The position numbers and the translations under genes were made by a program. The notes beneath the pieces were generated by a model, which was given only the letters and a program-made list of their open reading frames with translations, searched no databases and was not told the DNA's origin. Shown here one piece after another: positions 1-8,515 of a stretch of DNA of 64,000 bases; position 1 is the first letter of the stretch, and the number at the start of each line of letters is the position of its first letter. Source of the DNA: GWC2-56-14 sp043731355 (lineage in GTDB: Bacteria > Nitrospirota > UBA9217). The stretch spans positions 1 to 64,000 of the forward strand of contig JAYTJE010000079.1 in NCBI GenBank assembly GCA_043731355.1, written 5' to 3'.

Positions 1-48
1 CTTTTTATGCCTCACTAACAATCATTAAATCCGCTCCCAGAGCGGACG

Positions 49-357
49 CTATATCATTTTTGGCATTATTTCATGTACACGACATGGAGAAGACCCAATT
101 AAATGAACATTATCGTTTGGCTTGTCATGCGTGAAAGAGGCAAAAAATGTACCCGCATCAGGGTGCTGCCCGACGTGAAGTTGCTGCTTTGCCCCCTTAT
201 GTGGCATTTCTTCCACGGTAGATCCGCCGCTGTCGCCAAAATATAATGGCGCAAGTACGTTAAATGCTGCAGATCGGATCGCGGGATCGAGATCTGAGAT
301 TAGAGTGTTGATTTCAATAAGTTTCTTTTTTACGTCCTGAATTTGTTTTTTATCCAT
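49..357 (-). CDS. Hypothetical protein, 102 aa
   Basis: I do not recognise this protein and assign no function. The ATG is preceded by a strong Shine-Dalgarno (AAGGAGG, six bases before the start) and a TATACAAT-like -10 lies just upstream, so expression is plausible. The N-terminus is lysine-rich and helical, and a Gly-Asp-Ser-Gly-Gly stretch lies near the middle. There is no signal peptide or membrane segment. It lies next to a decayed restriction gene, so it may be a remnant or a cargo gene of the same damaged region. Confidence 0.45.
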   Translation of the reverse strand: MDKKQIQDVKKKLIEINTLISDLDPAIRSAAFNVLAPLYFGDSGGSTVEEMPHKGAKQQLHVGQHPDAGTFFASFTHDKPNDNVHLIGSSPCRVHEIMPKMI

Positions 358-436
358 GATGAACCTCCTTATTGTATAGCTTCATTATTTTGTCCCCATC
401 GCGCGTTAAGCAAACAAGCGACGCACTTCTTGCACG

Positions 437-915
437 TTAGGAATATTTGGGCACTTCAGTGTTAGAATTTGAATTTTTTTTACCCCAATATCTCTCGATT
501 GACGGCACCCTGGTCCTGCCCGGGAAGATCTCGGTCAGCACCTTATCCTTGTAGGTCCGTACCACGGTGCGTATCTGGTCAGGCGTAACAACCGCCCGGT
601 CGAGCTGGTCAGGATCGTAGGCCAGGTACTCATCGAGCCGTTCCCACCGTATCTGTCGTGTTTCGCGGTCGCGCTTGTCCACGTAAAAGCCTGCCTCGAC
701 CTTTCCGCCAGCCTCGGTGATCGCGGTCTTGATGCGGTAGACGTCGTAGTTCACGTTCACGCCGTCGGCAACTGCCTGCTCGTGGCCGTACTCCATTACG
801 AGATTCTGATTAAAGAACCCGAAGGTCTGCTTGTTCGGCGTGGGGGGGCAGGCCGATGATGGAGGCGTCGAAGTATTCGAGCACCTGGCGCCAGAGGTTG
901 TAGATAAGGGCATCT
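437..915 (-). pseudogene. hsdR: Type I restriction subunit HsdR fragment, frameshifted
   Basis: The readable part matches the middle of HsdR-type type I restriction helicases: a TPNKQTFGFFNQN-like stretch after helicase motif III, then a region ending with IFPGRTRVP. The preceding piece (YNLWRQVLEYFDASIIGL) is in another frame. The switch falls in a run of seven C near 841-848, where the family has LTATP, consistent with a one-base insertion. The N-terminal nuclease and most of the helicase are missing, and the sequence after RVP no longer resembles the family. No hsdM or hsdS is nearby. It is a dead remnant of a type I system. Confidence 0.75.
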
Positions 916-1156
916 ACTCTTCCTTATTCAGACAAGTTGCACCAAAGCATTATGCAAACACGAAATTACAGGAAATAGACGCAAAAGGCAAGGTTATTGA
1001 CGGGGTAATTTCAGGGTAACGGGTTCAGGGGCTGTGAAATGCGGAATGCTGAATTCGGATCGCGGAATCACTACTCATGATCGCCCGTTCATAGTCCATA
1101 GTGGGATATACAATACTTCTAAAGCCTGCGTTGGACCATGCCATCCCAACAATTCC
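916..1156. other. Gene-poor gap upstream of accA with degenerate heptamers
   Basis: No supported gene. A plus-strand reading frame that continues to about 1019 is largely antisense to the hsdR fragment and is not recognisable. At 1038-1072 there is an imperfect array of 7-nt units (aatgcgg, aatgctg, aattcgg, atcgcgg), related to the array at 23737-23764. The rest shows no structure that I can support. Confidence 0.4.
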
Positions 1157-1185
1157 TTGACAAGACAGCTTCAATATCCGATAAT
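1157..1185 (+). promoter_or_regulatory. Sigma-70-type promoter of accA
   Basis: TTGACA (1157-1162) and GATAAT (1180-1185) are separated by 17 nt. The expected start point near 1192 gives a leader of about 68 nt before the TTG start of accA. Confidence 0.6.
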
Positions 1186-1259
1186 ATGCCCTCTTTAATG
1201 AATAAAGAATATCGCGTTGCTGGTGCCGCCCATTCTTTACCGGGTTGGAGGATTACGCT

Positions 1260-2219
1260 TTGGCGCAGGAATACCTTGAATTTGAAAAACCGATCGCTGA
1301 GCTGGAAAAGAAGATAGAGGAACTTACTCTTTTTACCTCGAACGGGAGCATTGACCTCGAGGAAGAGATCCTCAAGCTTCACAAAAAGTCGGACCAGCTG
1401 CGCGCTGAGCTCTACTCCCGGTTGACTCCCTGGCAGAAGGTCCAGATCTCCCGTCATCCGAACCGGCCCTATACGCTGGATTACATCGAGGCCATGCTCA
1501 CGGATTTCGTCGAGATGCACGGCGACCGCGGTTTTGCCGATGATCCCGCGATCGTCTGCGGCATGGCGAAGCTCGACAGCCTGCCAGTCGTTATCATCGG
1601 CCATCAGAAAGGCAGAACCCTGAAGGACCGGATGTACCGCAACTTCGGCCAGCCCAACCCCGAGGGGTATCGCAAGGCGCTGCGGCTCATGGAATTCGCG
1701 GAAAAGTTCAGGAAGCCGATCATCACGCTCATCGATACCCAGGGAGCATACCCGGGCATCGGCGCGGAAGAGCGAGGACAGGGTGAATCCATCGCCAGGA
1801 ACCTGCTGGTCATGTCGGGCCTGAAGGTCCCGGTCATTGCGGTCGTGATCGGCGAGGGCGGGAGCGGCGGAGCGCTGGCCCTGGGCGTGGCCGACCGGGT
1901 GCTCATGCTGGAGCATGCAACCTACTCGGTCATCTCTCCGGAAGGCTGCGCCGCGATCCTCTGGAACAACGGCGCAAAAGCAAGCGAAGCCGCGGAGCTG
2001 CTCAAGATAACCGCACAGGACCTTTTCCAGATGAAAGTGATCGACGAGGTCGTGGAAGAACCGATCGGCGGCGCGCACCGCGATCCCCGGAGGGCAGCCG
2101 AACTGTTAAAAGAAGCGGTTTCTCGAAATATGGATGAGCTGAGGACCGTGCCTTCCGCGGAGATCGTGAAGATGCGTTATGAAAAGTTCAGGAAGCTGGG
2201 GACCTTCGATCAGCTATGA
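1260..2219 (+). CDS. accA: Acetyl-CoA carboxylase carboxyltransferase subunit alpha
   Basis: AccA, with AccD, forms the cytoplasmic carboxyltransferase that moves the carboxyl group from carboxybiotin to acetyl-CoA, the first committed step of fatty acid synthesis. The 319-residue length is normal. Family hallmarks are visible: the EKPIAELE start, HGDRGFADDPAI, GRTLKDRMYRNFGQPNPEG, the IDTQGAYPGIGAEERGQ core and the glycine-rich GEGGSGGALAL oxyanion region. The start is the TTG at 1260, because a GGAGG lies nine bases upstream and the product then begins MAQEYLEFEKP as in the family; the TTG at 1245 would include that ribosome site. It has its own promoter and converges on the next gene. Confidence 0.96.
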   Translation: MAQEYLEFEKPIAELEKKIEELTLFTSNGSIDLEEEILKLHKKSDQLRAELYSRLTPWQKVQISRHPNRPYTLDYIEAMLTDFVEMHGDRGFADDPAIVCGMAKLDSLPVVIIGHQKGRTLKDRMYRNFGQPNPEGYRKALRLMEFAEKFRKPIITLIDTQGAYPGIGAEERGQGESIARNLLVMSGLKVPVIAVVIGEGGSGGALALGVADRVLMLEHATYSVISPEGCAAILWNNGAKASEAAELLKITAQDLFQMKVIDEVVEEPIGGAHRDPRRAAELLKEAVSRNMDELRTVPSAEIVKMRYEKFRKLGTFDQL

Positions 2220-2240
2220 TCTTTTGTCGGCGGTACACGG

Positions 2241-2666
2241 TCAGGAAATTTCAACGATCAGCTCGCCAATAGCGGTTTTGAGGCCGGCCATAGCGTTCCG
2301 CAGGTTGGCGTAGGGAGACAGCAGGAGCAGCAGGCAGTAATTGTTCAAAACCGGCGCGATCAGCTGGTTCCCCTCGTCCAGCGAAAAAAGCACTGCATGG
2401 ACGGTCCCCAGGCCGAGTCTGCCCGTGATCTCCTTGATATGGTCAAGATGTATCTCCTTCCATGCGCCGAGCAGCCTGACATCAATGGCGAAATCCCCGG
2501 ACTGCGCGATCGCTTCTCCGTCATGGTCCAGAAAAATCGCAGCATGCGCTCCGTCCACCGATGTGATCAGCCTACCCAGGATCTTATCCAGCACGAGAAT
2601 CCCCTTTCGGTGTAAGCCTATCAGGCCTTCGGTCTCTCCACCCGCATCGCTAACTGAATACCGCAA
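2241..2666 (-). CDS. Roadblock/LC7-like small regulator, 141 aa
   Basis: A small soluble alpha/beta protein that resembles the Roadblock/LC7 family, which binds Ras-like GTPases in polarity, motility and signalling modules. The support is the pattern of an N-terminal helix, a strand with DGAHAAIFLDHDGE, another helix and a late strand with NNYCLLLLLSP; no catalytic motif exists. It overlaps the end of the upstream dgkA-PAP2 fusion gene by 17 nt and is the last gene of the phoH operon, so it is probably translationally coupled. No MglA-type GTPase gene lies in the window, so the partner is unknown. The family call is tentative. Confidence 0.5.
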   Translation of the reverse strand: MRYSVSDAGGETEGLIGLHRKGILVLDKILGRLITSVDGAHAAIFLDHDGEAIAQSGDFAIDVRLLGAWKEIHLDHIKEITGRLGLGTVHAVLFSLDEGNQLIAPVLNNYCLLLLLSPYANLRNAMAGLKTAIGELIVEIS

Positions 2667-3357
2667 AAAAGAACGCGGTCAATCCGGCTCCGATGGCCGC
2701 TCCGGCAAGCACTTCGATCGGCCGATGGATCCCCGAAGACCATCTGCTCCAGCTGACCATCAGGGCAAGGATGAACGTGAGCACGACGACCGGCGGATTT
2801 CCCGTCAGATAGACCGCCGCTATCCAGATCGAAAATGATACTGCCGCGTGTCCGCTCGGCATGCCCCCCCGGAGCGGAGCTCCCTTGCCGAGCAGTGCCT
2901 TGATGAAAATGACGACAATGACCACGACGGCAAGCGACACAAATGCGATAACGTCGCTGGGCGCTTTCCGCAACTGCCACTGACCGCTTGCAAAGGCCGC
3001 TGTCAGCGCCGGGTAGAGGATAAGGTACGCCAGCGTGAGCGCGCCAAAGGACGCCAGAAGCACCACCCCGGCGGCGATGTCCTTGGCGATCTTGGCGAGC
3101 GGATGGTAGGTGTCCGAGATCATATCGATGGTAACTTCGATGGCGGTGTTCAGCATTTCCATGGCCAGGACGAGTATGATCGCCATGCAGAGAAGAATGA
3201 ACTCGGTGCGGGTGATGTTCAAACCGAGGCCCAGGATGAGGGTAGCCAGCGCCGCGAACAGGTGGTAGCGCATGTGGCGCTGCGTCTTGACCGAGTAAAT
3301 GATGCCTTCGATCGCCAGGTTCGCGCTCTCCATCCATGATTTTGACCGCCACTTCAT
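2650..3357 (-). CDS. DgkA-type lipid kinase fused to a PAP2 phosphatase
   Basis: A membrane protein of 235 residues with two domains. Residues ~10-115 are a prokaryotic diacylglycerol/undecaprenol kinase: an early GIIYSVKTQRHMRYH segment and the signature EMLNTAIE in the second helix, followed by the HPLAKIAKD stretch. Residues ~125-235 are a PAP2 (type 2 phosphatidic acid phosphatase) domain with KGAPLRGG, PSGHAA and SRWSSGIHRPIE, the three phosphatase motifs including the catalytic histidines. A kinase and a phosphatase for polyprenyl lipid carriers in one chain suggests control of the undecaprenyl-phosphate pool for cell-wall synthesis; the substrate is inferred. The start overlaps the ybeY stop by four bases. 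Confidence 0.85.
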   Translation of the reverse strand: MKWRSKSWMESANLAIEGIIYSVKTQRHMRYHLFAALATLILGLGLNITRTEFILLCMAIILVLAMEMLNTAIEVTIDMISDTYHPLAKIAKDIAAGVVLLASFGALTLAYLILYPALTAAFASGQWQLRKAPSDVIAFVSLAVVVIVVIFIKALLGKGAPLRGGMPSGHAAVSFSIWIAAVYLTGNPPVVVLTFILALMVSWSRWSSGIHRPIEVLAGAAIGAGLTAFFFAVFS

Positions 3358-3791
3358 GTCCGAAGCCTTTTGAGCAGGTTCTGTTCCTTCTTGCGCATGC
3401 TCCGGGCCTCGGCCTCGCCGCGCTCGTGGTCGTAGCCGATCAGATGCAGGAGGCCATGGACCAGCAGGCGCTCCAGTTCCTGGTGCAGGGTAAGGCCCGC
3501 GTCAACCGCCTGGCGCCTCGCCACGGGGACCGCTATGACGATATCCCCGAGCATGTCCGGCTGGACCCCGCCAAAACGCCCTTCCCGCAGCGAGAACGAA
3601 AGAACATCGGTGGTCCTGTCCTTGTTCCGATACCGCCGGTTGAGCGTCCGCATGGCGCGATCGCCGATAAAAAGCACGCTCAACTCGGCATCAGGAAGGT
3701 TGAGGACCAGCAGCAACTTCGCGAGCAACGTCTTTAGCTTTGTTGCCGCCAGCTTTTCCTTCTTCTGATTGTTTTTTATCCTGATGATCAT
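3354..3791 (-). CDS. ybeY: Endoribonuclease YbeY
   Basis: YbeY is a zinc-dependent single-strand endoribonuclease needed for 16S rRNA 3'-end maturation and ribosome quality control. The metal-binding signature HGLLHLIGYDHE (H-x3-H-x5-H) lies near residue 112, and TDVLSFSLREG is the conserved strand before it. The 145-residue length is normal. The ATG at 3791 gives the usual family N-terminus, yet it lies 101 nt inside the 3' end of the upstream HD-domain gene, in another frame. The phoH-HD-ybeY-dgkA order is a classic bacterial operon. Confidence 0.95.
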   Translation of the reverse strand: MIIRIKNNQKKEKLAATKLKTLLAKLLLVLNLPDAELSVLFIGDRAMRTLNRRYRNKDRTTDVLSFSLREGRFGGVQPDMLGDIVIAVPVARRQAVDAGLTLHQELERLLVHGLLHLIGYDHERGEAEARSMRKKEQNLLKRLRT

Positions 3792-5304
3792 TTCTTTTTT
3801 TATCTCCCGGAAGTTCCATGCCGGGATAATCTATCCGGTGATGGAACATTCCATTGAGCGTGAGGTTGAAGCTCTTTGATATCTCCCGCAGGTTTTTGAG
3901 CGTCAGGTCGCAGGAGCTGAGCTGATCATCCAGAAAAATGTGGGTGATCACGCTGCTGGTCAGCGCCTGAATGCGCTCGGGCGTTGGGTCATCGAGGCTC
4001 CGTGATGCCGCTTCGACCGCATCGGACAACATCACAATGGCCGCTACTTTCGTGCTTGGCCGCGGACCGGGATAGCGGTAGTCCTCTTCGGCGATCTTGG
4101 TATAGGGCTGCAGCTCTTTCGCCTTTTGATAAAAATAGGTGATAAGCGACGTCCCATGGTGCTGATGGATGATGTCGATGAGGACCGAGGGCAGGTTGTG
4201 CTCCCGGGCAACATCAATGCCGTCCTTCACATGCGAGGCGATGATGAGGCTGCTCATGGACGGCATGAGCCGGTCATGCTTATTGGCCTTGGGGTGCTGA
4301 TTTTCAATGAAGTATTCGGGTTTGCGGATCTTCCCCACATCATGGTAATAGGCGCCGACGCGCGCGAGCAGCGGATTCTCGCCGATGGCCTCGGCCGCCG
4401 ATTCGGCCAGGTTGCCGATGAGGATACTGTGGTGATAGGTGCCGGGCGTCGTGTAAACCAGTTTTTTGAGGAGCGGCTGGTTCGGTTCAAGAAGTTCGAG
4501 GAGCTTGATGTCGGTGGCGATATCGAAGACCGCTTCAAAAAAAGGCAGGATCGCGGACACGATCATGGCAACGGCAACGGCGCCCAGGAAACCGGCGATC
4601 ATATCGTACCAGCCACGCGTCAGCAACGCTCCCTGGTAAAGATCGATCGCGGCAATAGCGAGCATGTTCACGAGCGCGGTCAGCGCCCCCGCTCTGAGCA
4701 ACGCAGTCCGTTTTTTACACTGAATGACCGATAGCGCCGCTACGATGCTTCCCAGAAAATAATACAGCGGGATAAAGGGATCGCCTTGAAAGGAGATGCC
4801 GAGCAGGAGGCTGATGACAAACGAAAAACCGAGGGCCAGGTGAAAATCCAGCAGAAGGCTTACCAGCATGGCGCCGGCGGTGACGGGAAGCGCAAATCCG
4901 ATCGTGGCTGTTTCCAGCTGCAGTTTATCAGCCACAAGGACCAGTATGTGTTTTGAGAATTGTGCAAGGGCCAGGGTGGCCAGCAGCAGAAAAGCGAGGA
5001 GGAACATTTTTCTGGTGTCTGCGATAAAGGCCGGGCGGTACCGTTTGATATCCCGGTAAAAAAGGTAGAGCAACAACAGAAACAGCAGGCTGAGCCCGCT
5101 ATACGCGTTCAGTCCGGCCCCGGCCCCGGTCCCTTCATCAGGGGGGGCCAGGATGATAGCGAGCAGCAGCGCGGCAACGACGGCGAGGCTGACGTTCAGG
5201 AAACGCACGGACCGTTTATGGTCCGGCTGGGTGTCGTCTTTTTCCGCGTCCTGAGGCCGGACCTTCGGAAGAAGCTTTACGCTTGCATCATCCTTGTGGT
5301 CCAT
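3691..5304 (-). CDS. Membrane HD-domain phosphohydrolase, PgpH-like
   Basis: A 537-residue membrane protein of the 7TM-HD (PgpH) family, whose studied members hydrolyse cyclic di-AMP. One N-terminal helix is followed by about seven membrane segments (residues ~60-270) and a cytosolic HD domain: YHHSILIGNLAE, YYHDVGKIRKPEYFIENQ (the HD pair), HVKDG and IHQHHGTSLI. The family usually carries a large extracellular domain between helix 1 and the 7TM part; here only about 15 residues remain, so the sensor domain is absent. The start at 5304 overlaps phoH by 17 nt; the longer 5388 start would run deep into phoH. The last ~35 residues are charged, low-complexity sequence read across the ybeY start. 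Confidence 0.85.
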   Translation of the reverse strand: MDHKDDASVKLLPKVRPQDAEKDDTQPDHKRSVRFLNVSLAVVAALLLAIILAPPDEGTGAGAGLNAYSGLSLLFLLLLYLFYRDIKRYRPAFIADTRKMFLLAFLLLATLALAQFSKHILVLVADKLQLETATIGFALPVTAGAMLVSLLLDFHLALGFSFVISLLLGISFQGDPFIPLYYFLGSIVAALSVIQCKKRTALLRAGALTALVNMLAIAAIDLYQGALLTRGWYDMIAGFLGAVAVAMIVSAILPFFEAVFDIATDIKLLELLEPNQPLLKKLVYTTPGTYHHSILIGNLAESAAEAIGENPLLARVGAYYHDVGKIRKPEYFIENQHPKANKHDRLMPSMSSLIIASHVKDGIDVAREHNLPSVLIDIIHQHHGTSLITYFYQKAKELQPYTKIAEEDYRYPGPRPSTKVAAIVMLSDAVEAASRSLDDPTPERIQALTSSVITHIFLDDQLSSCDLTLKNLREISKSFNLTLNGMFHHRIDYPGMELPGDKKRNDHQDKKQSEEGKAGGNKAKDVAREVAAGPQPS

Positions 5305-6262
5305 CGTCGGCCTCGTATTTTTCGTATGCTTTGATGATCTGCTGGACAAGCTGGTGGCGCACGACATCGCGGTTCGTAAAATAGACAAACCGGATGCCCT
5401 CGACGTTGTCTAATATTTTCTGCACTTCGATGAGCCCCGAGTTTTTACGGTCCGGCAGATCTACCTGGGTGACATCGCCGGTGATGACCGTCTTTGAATT
5501 GAAGCCCAGGCGGGTAAGGAACATCTTCATTTGTTCGGTCGTGGTGTTTTGCGCCTCATCGAGGATAATGAAGGAGTCGTTCAGCGTGCGGCCGCGCATG
5601 AAGGCGAGCGGCGCGATCTCGATATCTCCGCGCTCCACAAGCGTATTGGCTTTTTCCGTGTCGATCATGTCGTAGAGCGCGTCATAGAGGGGGCGGAGGT
5701 AGGGATGGACCTTTTCGTAGAGATCGCCAGGCAGGAAGCCGAGTTTTTCCCCTGCCTCGACGGCTGGACGCACAAGAATGATCCTGCTTACTTCCCGCCG
5801 CAGCAGGGCGGAAACAGCGGTCGCCATGGCCAGGTAGGTCTTGCCGGTCCCCGCCGGTCCGATGCCGAAAACAATATCGTGCCGCTTGATGGCTTCGATG
5901 TAGGCGCGCTGGGTCTCGTTCTTCGGAGCGACCGGTCTTTTATTGCTCGATACAGGGATGGACTTTTGAAAAATATTCATCAGGCCCGCCGAGGGGTCGG
6001 CGGAAAAAGCGCGAATCGCGGCATGCACATCATCGCGATGGACGATCACTCCTTTGGAGAGCATGTCGGCGAGCTGGGTGATGAGAAGCTCGACCTGGGC
6101 GACCGACTGCTCTTCCCCTTCGATCTGAAGCTTGTTCCCCCGGGCTGTCAGGACCACCCCATAGGTGTTCTCGATCAGTCTGAGATTTTTATCAAGATCG
6201 CCGAAAAGGCCCGGCAATGCCAGTACGTCTTCAATGATCACCTGTGCGGAGGTATTTTTCAT
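5288..6262 (-). CDS. phoH: PhoH-like ATPase
   Basis: A cytoplasmic P-loop ATPase of the PhoH/YbeZ type, 324 residues. Visible are an N-terminal KH-like region (LIENTYGVVLTARGNKLQIEG), Walker A GPAGTGKT near residue 140, the RPAVEAGEKLGFLPG stretch and Walker B FIILDEAQN. YbeZ works with YbeY in RNA metabolism, and here the two genes share an operon. It is the first gene of the minus-strand operon. A promoter whose -10 box ends nine bases before the ATG, and no Shine-Dalgarno, predict an almost leaderless mRNA. Confidence 0.93.
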   Translation of the reverse strand: MKNTSAQVIIEDVLALPGLFGDLDKNLRLIENTYGVVLTARGNKLQIEGEEQSVAQVELLITQLADMLSKGVIVHRDDVHAAIRAFSADPSAGLMNIFQKSIPVSSNKRPVAPKNETQRAYIEAIKRHDIVFGIGPAGTGKTYLAMATAVSALLRREVSRIILVRPAVEAGEKLGFLPGDLYEKVHPYLRPLYDALYDMIDTEKANTLVERGDIEIAPLAFMRGRTLNDSFIILDEAQNTTTEQMKMFLTRLGFNSKTVITGDVTQVDLPDRKNSGLIEVQKILDNVEGIRFVYFTNRDVVRHQLVQQIIKAYEKYEADDGPQG

Positions 6263-6271
6263 AGTAGCATA

Positions 6272-6300
6272 ATTGTAACATTCTGAAAAAGCAAAGTCAA
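6272..6300 (-). promoter_or_regulatory. Promoter of the phoH operon, near-leaderless
   Basis: On the minus strand TTGACT (6295-6300) and TACAAT (6272-6277) are 17 nt apart. Nine bases separate the -10 box from the phoH ATG, so transcription should begin about two or three bases before the start codon, leaving no room for a ribosome site. Confidence 0.6.
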
Positions 6301-6398
6301 TTTCACTTTAATCGCCATGCGCCCGGCAAACAGAACAAGCGAACCTTACCATATTTGATGAGTTGTTGCAGCAAAAAAAGGGAAAGAGCAAGACAGGC

Positions 6399-6428
6399 TT
6401 TACTTTTATACAATCCACCCTGTATAAT
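6399..6428 (+). promoter_or_regulatory. Promoter of the class A PBP gene, leaderless
   Basis: TTTACT (6399-6404) and a perfect TATAAT (6423-6428) are separated by 18 nt. The ATG at 6436 starts eight bases after the -10 box, at the expected transcription start. Confidence 0.65.
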
Positions 6429-6435
6429 ACTCTCG

Positions 6436-8451
6436 ATGGCTAACAGAAAATCCTATACTTTTATTCTGCTCCTTATGTTTACGACCGGACTCATCGGAGG
6501 GGTCTCGGGATTCATCATCTATTCGATGTGGGACCTCCCTGAAATAGAGATGCTGGAGGAATACCGGCCCAGCATCACTTCCCGCGTCTATACCGCCAGC
6601 AACCGGATGCTGGCAGAGTTCTACCTCGAGAACAGAACGCCGGTAGAACTCGCCGCGGTGCCGGAAATGCTGACGAAAGCCCTCATGGCTGCCGAGGACT
6701 CCCGTTTCTACGAGCACCACGGCCTTGATGCGCGGGGTATTGCGCGGGCAATGTACCGCAATCTGCGGGCGCACCGGATCCAGGAGGGCGGAAGCACCCT
6801 GACGCAACAACTCGCAAAGGTGCTTTTTCTCTCTCCGGACCGCACGTTTTCCCGCAAGTTCAAAGAAATGGCGCTTGCGCTTCGCATCGAACAGCGCTAC
6901 ACCAAGCGCGAAATCCTTTCGCTCTATCTCAATCAGATCTATTTTGGAAGCGGCGCCTACGGAGTAGAAGCTGCGGCGCGGATCTATTTCGGCAAGCCCG
7001 CCAGGGACCTGGACCTCGCCGAATGCGCCCTGCTGGCCGGTCTTCCCCGGTCACCGAAGCGATACTCTCCGTTCAAGTCGCCTGACGGGGCCTTGTCTCG
7101 CCGGGCCTACGTCCTGTCCCGCATGACCCGTGCGGGCATTATTACGCGGATGCAGGCTGATACTGCCGCAAAGGAACGGCTTCCCCTCAGCCCCACCACA
7201 ACGGTGCGCGGCGCTGATTCCTATATCGTCGAATACATCCGCCAGCAGATCGAGGAACGCTTCGGTTCCAGCATTCTTTATTCAGGCGGGCTTAACATTT
7301 ATACCAGTATCAACGACCAGTTCCAGGAATTCGCAAATCAGGCGGTGAAAGCGGGACTTCAGCAGGTGGAGGCCCGGCGTCATCAACGTTCCGGGACCCC
7401 GCGGCCCCCGCTGCAGGGGGCTCTCATTGCTCTCGAGCCCTCAACGGGCCATATTCTCGCGATGGTCGGCGGCAGGGATTATGCGGAAAGCCAGTTCAAC
7501 CGGGTCGTGCAGGCGATGCGGCAGCCCGGTTCGGCGTTTAAACCGCTGATCTATGCAGAGGCGATCGAGCGCGGCTTCGGGCCTTCTGACCTGCTCGAGG
7601 ATTCTCCCTTGACGGTCAAGCTTGACCGCAACAGGAACTGGACTCCCGAGAACTTTAGTAGAAATTTTCAGGGCACGGTGACCCTTCGCCGCGCCTTGAC
7701 CAAGTCCCTGAACGTGCCTACCGTCAGGCTGCTCAGTAAACTCGGCATTGCCCAAACGGTGCAGTTCGCCAGAAGCATGGGGATCAGAAGCCCTGTTGCC
7801 CCTTACCTGTCCATGGCGCTGGGCAGCTCTGATGTGACACTTTTCGAGTTGACCACTGCGTACGCGGTGCTGGCCAATCACGGGGTCCGCATCGATCCCG
7901 TTGCCATACTCCAGGTCACTGACAGCACCGGGCGCGTTCTGTTTGTCAGCGACGCTTTCCCCGCTCAGGTGATAAGGCCGGAGACCGCCTCCATTATGAC
8001 GAACCTGCTTCGCGGCGTGGTGGAACACGGAACGGCAGGGAAAGCCCGTGAACTGGGCAGGCCGGTTGCGGGAAAAACAGGCACGGCAAACGATTACCGT
8101 GATGCGTGGTTCATTGGGTATACTCCCGGCCTCGTTGCCGGAGTATGGGTCGGGTATGACGACCATCGCACGATCGGCCCGCGTGAAACAGGCGCTCGCG
8201 CGGCCCTGCCCCTGTGGCTTGATTTTATGAAAAAAGCCCTTGATGGCCAGGAACCCGAGGACTTCGCAGCTCCTGAAGGGCTCGTTTACCGGCAGATCGA
8301 CGCCGCCACGGGATTGCTGAGCACGGAAAAATGCAAAGACAGCATCAGGGAAGCCTATATGCCGGGAACAGAACCGAGAACATATTGTCCGGAAAATTCC
8401 GCCGGGGATGAAGAGGCCGCGCAGGTGGATGAGGCGCCGGAAACACCATAA
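6436..8451 (+). CDS. Class A penicillin-binding protein 1A
   Basis: A bifunctional peptidoglycan synthase of the PBP1A family, 671 residues, anchored by one helix (residues ~8-32). The glycosyltransferase domain (GT51) shows EDSRFYEHHG with the catalytic Glu, and EGGSTLTQQLAK. The transpeptidase domain shows the SxxK serine in PGSAFKP, the SxN motif in KSLNVPT and KTG in GKTGTANDYRDAWFIGYTPG. I chose MANRKSYTF at 6436 rather than 6355, because a TATAAT lies eight bases upstream, so the longer start would lie upstream of transcription. It diverges from the phoH operon. Confidence 0.93.
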   Translation: MANRKSYTFILLLMFTTGLIGGVSGFIIYSMWDLPEIEMLEEYRPSITSRVYTASNRMLAEFYLENRTPVELAAVPEMLTKALMAAEDSRFYEHHGLDARGIARAMYRNLRAHRIQEGGSTLTQQLAKVLFLSPDRTFSRKFKEMALALRIEQRYTKREILSLYLNQIYFGSGAYGVEAAARIYFGKPARDLDLAECALLAGLPRSPKRYSPFKSPDGALSRRAYVLSRMTRAGIITRMQADTAAKERLPLSPTTTVRGADSYIVEYIRQQIEERFGSSILYSGGLNIYTSINDQFQEFANQAVKAGLQQVEARRHQRSGTPRPPLQGALIALEPSTGHILAMVGGRDYAESQFNRVVQAMRQPGSAFKPLIYAEAIERGFGPSDLLEDSPLTVKLDRNRNWTPENFSRNFQGTVTLRRALTKSLNVPTVRLLSKLGIAQTVQFARSMGIRSPVAPYLSMALGSSDVTLFELTTAYAVLANHGVRIDPVAILQVTDSTGRVLFVSDAFPAQVIRPETASIMTNLLRGVVEHGTAGKARELGRPVAGKTGTANDYRDAWFIGYTPGLVAGVWVGYDDHRTIGPRETGARAALPLWLDFMKKALDGQEPEDFAAPEGLVYRQIDAATGLLSTEKCKDSIREAYMPGTEPRTYCPENSAGDEEAAQVDEAPETP

Positions 8452-8456
8452 TATTG

Positions 8457-8485
8457 TTGACACCAGTAATTATATTTGTTAATCT
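8457..8485 (+). promoter_or_regulatory. Promoter of the HAMP-GGDEF gene
   Basis: A perfect TTGACA (8457-8462) lies 17 nt before TAATCT (8480-8485). The predicted leader is about 24 nt and lacks a clear Shine-Dalgarno before the ATG at 8516. Confidence 0.5.
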
Positions 8486-8515
8486 TGTTACACGGCGCCT
8501 GGCCTTACTTACATT

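Noticed and set aside
831..1019. Plus-strand gene at the window start
   Set aside because: Most of it is antisense to the hsdR fragment and it has no known motif.
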